A stretch of DNA of 35,632 nt from Gammaproteobacteria bacterium (GTDB taxonomy: Bacteria > Pseudomonadota > Gammaproteobacteria > Ga0077536). Below, piece after piece: positions 9,186 to 16,566 of the stretch. A program made the translations under genes and the position numbers. How positions within the stretch are numbered: the first letter of the stretch is position 1; the number at the start of each line of letters is the position of its first letter. The stretch is taken from contig JADZCB010000343.1 of the NCBI GenBank assembly GCA_020851775.1, positions 1-35,632 on the forward strand, written 5' to 3'. The notes beneath the pieces are model-generated. The model did no database searches, was not told where the DNA came from, and was given only the letters and a program-made list of their open reading frames with translations.

Positions 9186-11381
9186 TCAGGCATCGACGCC
9201 GCGGCGCAGATCCTCGACGAGTGCAGTACTCGGCCTGTTGCTGCGTGTCGCACCCTCGGTGGTCTCGCCGAGCCACGGCCACAGATCGCGCCGCAATTCA
9301 TCCGGCAGCACGTTCTCCAGGTATTCGAGTGCCGTGCCGCGCAGCGTGCGATCGTCGCTGGCGACCGCGCGCAACGCGAGCCGCAGCGCTTGACGATCGA
9401 GAACGAGACCGAGCAGCGTGAAGACGTGCTCCATGCTGATGTTCATGCGCGGATTGTCGACGTCGGCAAGATCACCGGCATCGCCGCGCAGTTCGACCTC
9501 ATAGTCGAGCTCGCGTGCCAACCAGGCACGCTCGTCGACAGCAAGTTCACGTTCGATCACGGCAAACACGCGCGCGCCGTCGATATCGATGTCCGCATCG
9601 CGTGCCCGCATGCGGGCAAGCGCACGGGCACTGCTATAGCGGACGTTGAACTCGTCATCGTCGAGCCCGCTCATCAGCGCCTCGACAGCGCGCGGATTGT
9701 GCGTGACTTCGAGCACGCTCGGGATGCGCTGACGTGCGACGAGCGGAAGATCGGGGTCGAGCAACGCGTCGGCGAGCGTACCGATCAATCGCGGCACCAT
9801 CCAGCGCAGTTCCATGCGCACGTCGCTGGCCAGGGCGTCGTGTCCGAGCAGCGGCAGCAGACACGGTGCGAGACGCGTATCCATGAAACTGCCGGTGAGA
9901 CAGCGGCGGATGGCTCTCTCGTCGCCGGATGTCAGCGCCGTCACCGCCGCGGCGAGCGGGACTCCCGCGGGATCGGGCGTGATACCGGCAGCGTCACCGT
10001 GCTCCGCGAGCGGCGGCGCGTCACCCGCGCTGCGCTGCTGCTTCATCTGCCGGATCCGCGCGGCGAGCAGTTCGCGTTCGCTCGCCGCCGTCAGTTCAGC
10101 GAGCGTGTGCCGCGTCGTCGCGTCGACGACTTCATCCGCGGCCAGCGAAATCGCCCCGTCGCGCAGGCTGGCTGCCAACTGCTCGACATAGCCACGATGC
10201 AGGCGCAGCGTCACGGCGAGCGCGAGCAGCGCGACGACGACCGCGACGATCACGACTGCCGCCGAATTCAGGCCCGGCACCACCGCGAGCAGCGCGAGCA
10301 GAATGCCGCTGCCGACGACGTCGCCGAGACGATCGGATGCGACGTCGATGATCGCCTTGGTCGGTCGCTTGGTCAGCGGCGGCAACGGCGTGTACAACAG
10401 CTCGAAGGCCGATCGGAACAGCGAATTGACCGTCACCATCTGCGCCGCCCGGATCGCGGTCGTCGCCCACAGCCGGCCGACGCCGGCGCCGAGCAGCCCG
10501 GCGAACACCGTCACTACGGGCATCAGCGCGAGTACCGGGCCGATACCGAAACGTTTCAACAGCCGCGGCCCGAGCAGCCACTGCACGAGGAAGGTCGCGA
10601 GACCGACGAACGCGTAGAACTGGCCGAAGAAGCCGACGAGGTCCTCGCTTTTCACGTAACGCATGCTCGCCTGCGCCTTCATCGCATAATCGAGCAGCGC
10701 CGCGAGCACGGCGACCAGCACCATCAGCGCGCCCATGCCCTGCAGGTAGCGTTGCTGACGCAGCAATTGCAGACCCGGCAGCAGTCCCAGATCCGTCGCG
10801 ACGCCGACCGTGCGACGGCCTTCGCCGATCGCGCGCACGCCGATGCCGCACAGTGCGTGCAACAGGCCGAGGACGAGGAGCATCGCGCGCACGTCCATCG
10901 CCTCCGCGACGCGGCCCGCGAGGACACCGCCGAGCAGACCACCGAGCGTCGCCGCGGCCCCGATGCGTGCGATCGTCTGTTTCGCGGTATAGGGATCGAA
11001 GCGTTCGTTGACGACGGACCAGAAACCGCTGATCAGCACGGCCCCGAACACGCCCATCTGCAGATAGAGCATGATTGAGATGGCCGCCGGTGCCACCGCA
11101 AAAAGAATCCAGCTCGCGAAGAACAGCAGGGCCGACAACGCGAATGCGCCAGGCATCACGCGCAGCGGCCCGAACTGCGCGAGCAGACGGGCGATGACGA
11201 CGACTGCGAGCATCGACAGCACGGCGGAAGCCATCACCATCTTGGGCAACGCGGTAACCGCGAACTGCGACAGGAACAGTGCGTCACGCGTCGCCTTGCC
11301 GGCCACCTGGTGCGCAATCATCAAGGTCGCCACACCGATCGCCCAGGAGGCGGCGGGCAGTCGCATGCGATGCGGGCTCAT
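9186..11381 (-). CDS. NTT/Npt-type nucleotide transporter homologue with C-terminal HEAT-like domain
   Basis: The 731-residue protein has two parts. Residues 1 to about 415 form about twelve membrane helices, with KATRDALFLSQFAVTALPK after helix 1 and ISGFWSVVNERFDPYTAKQT near residue 140; both resemble the ATP/ADP translocase (Tlc, Npt1/Npt2) superfamily. The rest is soluble and made of short helical pairs such as RALEALMSGLDDDEFNVRYS-like units (see NPRAVEALMSGLDDDEFNVR), typical of HEAT or PBS-lyase repeats. NTT proteins with HEAT tails are known from free-living bacteria, where the cargo is often unproved. The ATG at 11381 is chosen because its ATGA overlaps the stop of the preceding gene, so the two are translationally coupled. 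A longer frame to 11438 lies inside that gene. Nucleotide transport is an inference; a general MFS exporter is the alternative. Confidence 0.65.
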   Translation of the reverse strand: MSPHRMRLPAASWAIGVATLMIAHQVAGKATRDALFLSQFAVTALPKMVMASAVLSMLAVVVIARLLAQFGPLRVMPGAFALSALLFFASWILFAVAPAAISIMLYLQMGVFGAVLISGFWSVVNERFDPYTAKQTIARIGAAATLGGLLGGVLAGRVAEAMDVRAMLLVLGLLHALCGIGVRAIGEGRRTVGVATDLGLLPGLQLLRQQRYLQGMGALMVLVAVLAALLDYAMKAQASMRYVKSEDLVGFFGQFYAFVGLATFLVQWLLGPRLLKRFGIGPVLALMPVVTVFAGLLGAGVGRLWATTAIRAAQMVTVNSLFRSAFELLYTPLPPLTKRPTKAIIDVASDRLGDVVGSGILLALLAVVPGLNSAAVVIVAVVVALLALAVTLRLHRGYVEQLAASLRDGAISLAADEVVDATTRHTLAELTAASERELLAARIRQMKQQRSAGDAPPLAEHGDAAGITPDPAGVPLAAAVTALTSGDERAIRRCLTGSFMDTRLAPCLLPLLGHDALASDVRMELRWMVPRLIGTLADALLDPDLPLVARQRIPSVLEVTHNPRAVEALMSGLDDDEFNVRYSSARALARMRARDADIDIDGARVFAVIERELAVDERAWLARELDYEVELRGDAGDLADVDNPRMNISMEHVFTLLGLVLDRQALRLALRAVASDDRTLRGTALEYLENVLPDELRRDLWPWLGETTEGATRSNRPSTALVEDLRRGVDA

Positions 11382-12637
11382 GCGCTCGTGAGCACCGCGC
11401 GATACGCGACGGCGATCCGCGTCACCGTCACGGTCCATACCACGCAGATGACCAGCGTGAGCCAGGACAGATCGACGGCGACCTCAGCGGCCGGCAGCAC
11501 TTGCAGCGCGAGCAGAATGAGCCCGGAACCGATGCCCTTGAACAGACGGTAACCGACCATGTCGATCCAGGCCTTCGCCTGGTAGGTCAGTACCGGATCG
11601 ACAGGGATGTAGAGCAGTTCCTTCGAGGCGCGGTTGATGGAGTACGACAGCCCGCGATCACCGATCTTCATCGCCCCCGCCGTCCACAGCGACGGCGACA
11701 CCCAGAACGCCGCACTGCAGGCGGTGAGCGTCAGGGGCTGCAGCAGGAGACCACCAATGGCGCCGAAGCTGCGGTGGATCAGCGGCGTGATCGCGACGTT
11801 GACCGCGATCGACACGAGACCGAGCAGGGCGAAGAACTCACTGATGAAGGCCGTGCGCGCATCGAGTTCGACGTACTCGCGCCCGGCCGTGTCAAGGAAC
11901 TGGTATTCGACGACGGGCTGTGCGAGTTGTGAACAGCACAACAGCAGTGCGATCAACACCAGATAACGATTGCGAAACATCACACGCCAGTCACCCGCCT
12001 CGCGCTGCGGCGCTTCGTGCACTTCGGCATAGAGACCGGCGCGGAACATCGCATAATTGAGTACCCAGACGACGAGCAGAAGCGTCGCGCAGGCGTAGAG
12101 CAGATCCGGCGTCGTCAGCGGCGTGTACTTCACGAGCCAGCTCGCGAGCAGCCCGCCGAGTACCCCGCCGACGAGCCCGCCGGTGCCGACGAACCAGAAG
12201 CTGCGGCGCCCCTCATCGTCGCTGCTGACCGAATCGGTCAGGCTCCAGAACTGTTCGACGAGCACGACGCTGAAGATGTCGACGAACACGTAGAAGGCGG
12301 TCGCGGTGAGGAGATCGCGCGGCGTGAACAGCGTACGGAACAACACGAGCAGCGCAGCGAAGACCAGCAGCGAGCCGAGCACGACCCGTACGCGCTCGAA
12401 CTTCGCGACGATCACGTGGTAACCCGCGATCACGACGATGAGCGTCAGTGCCGAATAGACCCACGCATACGGCAGGGATTCGGCACCACCGTATTCGATC
12501 AGCAGCGAGCGGGACGCGGCCTTGACCTGGTAGTAGGCGAGAATGATGAAGAAGAAGTTCGCGAACAGCGCGAGCGCGCGGCCCAGCGCCCGCGGGCGCC
12601 CGGGGACGGCGCCGATCGGTGCAGTGTCTGCGTGCAT
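11378..12637 (-). CDS. NTT/Npt-type nucleotide transporter homologue, membrane domain only
   Basis: This 419-residue protein has about twelve membrane helices and little else. ALFANFFFIILAYYQVKAAS is helix 1 with the adjoining polar turn. FVDIFSVVLVEQFWSLTDSV followed by GRRSFWFVGTGGLVGG is the helix 4-5 region shared with NTT and related MFS proteins. The C-terminal half has ASKELLYIPVDPVLTYQAKA, also a conserved feature of this group, and the sister protein has the parallel AFELLYTPLPPLTKRPTKA. It is therefore a paralogue of the next gene, with which it overlaps by ATGA. The pair is divergent from an exported serine hydrolase, with 72 bases between starts. The ATG at 12637 has no strong ribosome site that I can see. 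The substrate is unknown; nucleotide exchange is the family precedent. Confidence 0.65.
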   Translation of the reverse strand: MHADTAPIGAVPGRPRALGRALALFANFFFIILAYYQVKAASRSLLIEYGGAESLPYAWVYSALTLIVVIAGYHVIVAKFERVRVVLGSLLVFAALLVLFRTLFTPRDLLTATAFYVFVDIFSVVLVEQFWSLTDSVSSDDEGRRSFWFVGTGGLVGGVLGGLLASWLVKYTPLTTPDLLYACATLLLVVWVLNYAMFRAGLYAEVHEAPQREAGDWRVMFRNRYLVLIALLLCCSQLAQPVVEYQFLDTAGREYVELDARTAFISEFFALLGLVSIAVNVAITPLIHRSFGAIGGLLLQPLTLTACSAAFWVSPSLWTAGAMKIGDRGLSYSINRASKELLYIPVDPVLTYQAKAWIDMVGYRLFKGIGSGLILLALQVLPAAEVAVDLSWLTLVICVVWTVTVTRIAVAYRAVLTSA

Positions 12638-12709
12638 GACTTAGCGGGGCCGGGCGCGTTCCTGACGGGTTGCGGGCCGCGGAGACGCGATGGTAGAGTC
12701 CGGCCCGAT

Positions 12710-13636
12710 ATGGGGGGCTACCGTAACACATCTGGCCGCGGACTCGCCCGCAAGCTGCTTGCGGCTGCCTTGCTGTGCGGCGTTTGCACCGGGGTTTTCG
12801 CCGATGGCGACATCGCCGGCGGCGATCCGTTGCGTGAAGCCTACGATCCCGATCTCCAATACGGCCTCGAAGCCACGCTGGACCGTCTCGCGCTCGATGA
12901 CGACGCGGCGCGCGAGAAACTCTGCATCGCGCTCATCGACGTCACCGACATCCGCCATCCGCGCGTCGCCGAGGTCAACGGCGATCACATGATGTATGCG
13001 GCGAGCCTGCCGAAGATCGCCATCCTGCTCGGCGCCTTCGTCGAAATCGAGCGTGGTCGGCTGAATCTCTCGCAGGACAATCTCGATTCGATGACGCGCA
13101 TGATTCGCGTGTCCTCGAACACCGACGCGACGCGCATGCTGAATCTCGTCGGCAAACGTCGCGTGAACCGTATCCTGCAATCCGAGCGTTACCGGCTCTA
13201 CGACCCGGTCGTCAATGGCGGTCTGTGGGTCGGCAAGGAATACGCGCAGGGTGCCGCATTCGAGCGCGACCCGCTGCATCATCTCTCGCACGGCGCGACG
13301 GCGATGCAGACTGCCCGCTTCTACTATCTGCTCGAAGCCGGGGAACTCGTGAATCCGAAACTCACCCGGATCATGAAATCGATGCTGGCCGATCCCGGCA
13401 TCCGGCACAAGTTCGTCAAGGGGCTCGCCGGTATACCGGGCCTGCACCTCTACCGCAAATCCGGCACCTGGCAGCACTGGCACGCCGACAGCGCGCTGGT
13501 CGAGGGACAAGGACGCAAATACATCCTGGTCGGGCTCGCCGACGACGCCCGCGGCGGCGAGTGGCTCGCCGCGCTCGCCCCTGAAGTCCACAAGCTCGTC
13601 AATCCGACCCGGCTCGCCGCTGCGCGCACGCGCTGA
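12710..13636 (+). CDS. Exported serine hydrolase, penicillin-binding protein / class A beta-lactamase fold
   Basis: The 308-residue product has a basic start (GRGLARK), a hydrophobic stretch LLAAALLCGVCTGVFA and an AxA-like cleavage site near residue 32, so it should be exported. All three active-site motifs of the serine penicillin-recognising family are present: SLPK with the nucleophile Ser-99 and Lys-102, SSN at 135-137, and KSG at 250-252. I cannot find a clear class A omega-loop ExxLN; FERDP near residue 183 occupies about that place. A D,D-peptidase or other hydrolase is therefore as likely as a beta-lactamase. The ATG at 12710 is taken because the signal peptide follows at once; the ribosome site is poor. 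It resembles, distantly, the hydrolase at 23589: both read AE(V/I)NGD some ten residues before the active serine. Confidence 0.82.
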   Translation: MGGYRNTSGRGLARKLLAAALLCGVCTGVFADGDIAGGDPLREAYDPDLQYGLEATLDRLALDDDAAREKLCIALIDVTDIRHPRVAEVNGDHMMYAASLPKIAILLGAFVEIERGRLNLSQDNLDSMTRMIRVSSNTDATRMLNLVGKRRVNRILQSERYRLYDPVVNGGLWVGKEYAQGAAFERDPLHHLSHGATAMQTARFYYLLEAGELVNPKLTRIMKSMLADPGIRHKFVKGLAGIPGLHLYRKSGTWQHWHADSALVEGQGRKYILVGLADDARGGEWLAALAPEVHKLVNPTRLAAARTR

Positions 13637-13662
13637 GCGCGCAGCGTTCTGCGCCGTTTCCG

Positions 13663-15117
13663 TCATACCGTCATCAGGGTGACGGTCGGGGTGTTCAACT
13701 CCGGTTCGGCATGGAAGCCACGGACCAGAACGATGTACTGACCCGGTACCGCGAGCCCCAATCGCAGCACCACGCGACGCGCGATCACGTTCGGATTGTC
13801 GGTGCCGGCGCCGGCGTCGACGACGGGCAGTGTCCCCCACAGCAGATTCATGCGTCGGCATACGGCCGCGTCACGCGACACGGCGACAATCGGTGCGTCG
13901 GGTCGCGCGGCGCTGATCGTCGCGGCCGTCACGCCGTGCATCGACAGCACGACCACCGCGCGCGCACCGGTGTCGGCGACGAGTTGCGCCACCGCATTCG
14001 CGATTGCATCGCCGAAGGACACGTGACCGGGATCGCCGGTCGCATATGCACGTCCGCCGGCCGGACGCATGTGGTACTGGTAGGACTCGGTCTGGCGCGC
14101 GATGCGGCTCATCATCGCGACCGCCTCGATCGGAAACTCGCCGACTGCCGTTTCGCCCGACAGCATCACCGCGTCGGCGCCGCTCGCGACGGCGTTCGAC
14201 ACATCGGTGACCTCGGCGCGTGTCGGGCGCGCATTCGCGATCATCGATTCGAGCATCTGCGTCGCGACGATCACGGGCCGATCGCTGCGCCGTGCGAGAC
14301 GGATGAGCTGATGCTGGGCGAGCGGCACCTGCTCCGGCTGGAGTTCGACGCCCAGGTCACCACGCGCGACCATGATCGCGTCCGCGGCCTCGAGGATCGC
14401 GAGACTGTTGTCGAGCGCCTCAGGCTTCTCGATCTTCGCGACGATCGCGGGCCGTGCGCTGCACCCGTCGATGACCATGCGGAGCCGGGCGATATCGTCG
14501 GCCCTGCGCACGAAGGACAGCGCAATGAAATCGACCGCCTGGGCGAGCGCAAAATGTGCATCGACGATGTCCTTGTCCGTCAGCGATGGCGCCGACACCT
14601 CCACGCCGGGCAGGTTGATGCCCTTGTGATCGCCGAGCGTGCCACCGTGCACGACCACGCAATGCACCTCCGTACCGTCGATGCGGAGTACACGCAGTTC
14701 CACGGCGCCATCGTTGAGCAGCACCCGGCTGCCCGGCTCCACATCGGTGGCGAGGCCTTCGTATTGCGATGGAATGAGTCGTGCATCGCCGATGACGTCC
14801 CGCATCGTGACGACGACCTCGTGTCCGGCGCTGAGCGTCACCGGGTGCTGTGCGAAGCGTCCGGTCCTGATCTTGGGGCCACAGAGATCGGCGAGGATCG
14901 CGGTGTGACGATCCAGCGCCGCCGCATGCCCACGGATGTGCGCGATCGCCGCCGCGTGTTCGGCGTGATTGCCGTGCGACATGTTGAGCCGGAAGACGTC
15001 GACGCCCGCCGTGACCAGCGCGCGGATGCTGTCGGCGTCGCGCGTGCGCGGCCCGATGGTCGCGACGATCTTGCTGCGTCGATGTTTCAGGAGATCGAAG
15101 CTCGTTACAATCGACAT
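13663..15117 (-). CDS. pyk: Pyruvate kinase, PykA-like
   Basis: Pyruvate kinase converts phosphoenolpyruvate and ADP to pyruvate and ATP, the last step of glycolysis. The 484-residue protein has the family parts in order: KIVATIGPRTRD and FRLNMSHGNHAEH at the N-terminus, then the B domain (about 75-175), IVAKIEKPEAL with the catalytic Lys, MVARGDLGVEL, and ATQMLESMIANARPTRAEV, which is part of the signature helix. The C-domain runs from about 350 to the end. At the position that decides potassium need, this enzyme has Lys (LCGPKIRTG), as E. coli PykA does (GPKIR), where PykF and muscle enzymes have Glu. It should thus work without potassium. AGGAG lies five bases before the ATG. It is convergent with the serine hydrolase and divergent from the LplT-like gene, and stands apart from other glycolytic genes. 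Confidence 0.96.
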   Translation of the reverse strand: MSIVTSFDLLKHRRSKIVATIGPRTRDADSIRALVTAGVDVFRLNMSHGNHAEHAAAIAHIRGHAAALDRHTAILADLCGPKIRTGRFAQHPVTLSAGHEVVVTMRDVIGDARLIPSQYEGLATDVEPGSRVLLNDGAVELRVLRIDGTEVHCVVVHGGTLGDHKGINLPGVEVSAPSLTDKDIVDAHFALAQAVDFIALSFVRRADDIARLRMVIDGCSARPAIVAKIEKPEALDNSLAILEAADAIMVARGDLGVELQPEQVPLAQHQLIRLARRSDRPVIVATQMLESMIANARPTRAEVTDVSNAVASGADAVMLSGETAVGEFPIEAVAMMSRIARQTESYQYHMRPAGGRAYATGDPGHVSFGDAIANAVAQLVADTGARAVVVLSMHGVTAATISAARPDAPIVAVSRDAAVCRRMNLLWGTLPVVDAGAGTDNPNVIARRVVLRLGLAVPGQYIVLVRGFHAEPELNTPTVTLMTV

Positions 15118-15212
15118 CGCGACTCCTGTCGTCGGGCGGGTTCACGCCAGCGGATGGCTTCGACAGCGGCGTCCGTCCGGAAACCTTGAGACGCCAGCCG
15201 TCGCGGAGCAGT

Positions 15213-16526
15213 ATGAGCCAGTTCGACCTCCTCGCCACCCGGCGCTTCCTGCCGCTGTTCATCGCGCAGTTCCTCGGTGCGCTGAACGACAACATCTTCC
15301 GGTTCGCGCTCGTCATCTTCATCACGTTCACGCTCGCGGAGCGTTCGCCGCTGCCGGCCGGCATGCTCGTCGTCGCGAGCGGCGGGATTTTCATTCTCCC
15401 GTTCTTCCTGTTCTCGGCGTGCGCCGGCCAACTCGCGGACAAGTTCGAAAAAGCCCGGCTGATCCGTCTCATCAAGTTCGCCGAAATTGCAATCATGGCA
15501 CTCGGTGCGATCGGGTTCTGGCTCCAGCATGCGGGCTTCCTGCTCGGCGTGCTGTTCCTGATGGGCACGCATTCGGCGTTCTTCGGACCGCTGAAGTACG
15601 GCATCCTGCCGCAACATTTGCTGGAGGACGAACTGACCGGCGGCAATGCGCTGATCCAGATGGCGACCTACATCGCCATCCTGCTCGGCGCGATGATCGG
15701 CGGCTTCGTCGCCAGCCTGCATGGACACGGCGCGCTGCCGATCGTCGTGTGTGTCACCGCCGTCGCCAGCGTCGGCTGGCTGGCGGCACTCCGCATCCCC
15801 GACGCGCCATCACCGGTACCCGATCTCGCGATCGACTGGCGGCTCGGTCATGCGACGTGGCGCCTGCTGCGCGCCGCTGCGGATCGCGCGACGCTGGTGC
15901 TGACGCTGCTGATTTCCTGGTTCTGGTTCGAGGGCGCGACCTTTCTGAGCATGGTGCCCACGTTCGGCAAGGAAACGCTCGGCGGCAACGAACAGGCGGT
16001 GACCCTGCTCAATGCCGCATTCACGGTCGGGATCGGGCTCGGCTCACTCGCCTGCGAGTCGCTGTCGCGACGACGGATCGAAATCGGATTGTCGCCGTGG
16101 GCCGCACTCGGGCTGTCGGTGTTCGCGCTCGATCTCTATCTGCAGCCGACTGTCGCCGCGGTTCCCGGTGGACTCACGCTCGCGAACTTCTTCGCGACAC
16201 CGGCCGCGGTGCGCGTGTTCGTCGACCTCGTCGGTATCGGTGCCTGCGGCGCACTTTATATCGTGCCGTTGAACGCGGCACTGCAGGCCGGCGCCGCCGT
16301 CGAGCGGCGCTCGCGCGTGATTGCGGCGCTGAACGTGATGAATGCGCTGTTCATGGTCGGCTCGGCGCTCTTCACCCTGGCGCTGTTCGCGCTCGGACTC
16401 ACGATTCCGCAGGTATTCGCGCTGGTCGCCGCGCTGAACGTGGTCGCCGTCGTCGGTGCGCTCAGTGCCTTGCCGGCGCTGCGCGGACGCGCAGTCGCCG
16501 TGTGGAGGCGTGCGCCTTCCGCGTAG
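15213..16526 (+). CDS. MFS transporter, LplT-like lysophospholipid flippase family
   Basis: The 437-residue product is a major facilitator protein with about twelve helices. The N-terminus FLPLFIAQFLGALNDNIFRF, with its Gln-Phe-x-x-Ala-x-x-Asp/Asn-Asn pattern, and FFGPLKYGILPQHL between helices 4 and 5 are characteristic of the LplT family. That family flips lyso-phosphatidylethanolamine inward for re-acylation by Aas. The same domain is often the first third of fused MFS-PlsC-AMP-ligase proteins. Here the frame stops after helix 12 and neither an acyltransferase nor an acyl-ACP synthetase follows, so the partner enzyme must lie elsewhere or the substrate differs. The ATG at 15213 is preceded by GGAG about five bases away; a start nine codons earlier lacks a ribosome site. 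It is convergent with lon. Confidence 0.7.
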   Translation: MSQFDLLATRRFLPLFIAQFLGALNDNIFRFALVIFITFTLAERSPLPAGMLVVASGGIFILPFFLFSACAGQLADKFEKARLIRLIKFAEIAIMALGAIGFWLQHAGFLLGVLFLMGTHSAFFGPLKYGILPQHLLEDELTGGNALIQMATYIAILLGAMIGGFVASLHGHGALPIVVCVTAVASVGWLAALRIPDAPSPVPDLAIDWRLGHATWRLLRAAADRATLVLTLLISWFWFEGATFLSMVPTFGKETLGGNEQAVTLLNAAFTVGIGLGSLACESLSRRRIEIGLSPWAALGLSVFALDLYLQPTVAAVPGGLTLANFFATPAAVRVFVDLVGIGACGALYIVPLNAALQAGAAVERRSRVIAALNVMNALFMVGSALFTLALFALGLTIPQVFALVAALNVVAVVGALSALPALRGRAVAVWRRAPSA

Positions 16527-16566
16527 CCCGGGCTCGGCGTGTCGTCAGCTTGACGAAGATCCCGGG

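Noticed and set aside
9165-11078. 637-codon plus-strand frame under the HEAT-tailed transporter
   Set aside because: It is antisense to a membrane protein with well-placed helices and has no domain, start signal or ribosome site.
12017-12709. N-terminal extension of the serine hydrolase frame
   Set aside because: It overlaps the transporter gene antisense, and a signal peptide starts at 12710, so the real protein begins there.
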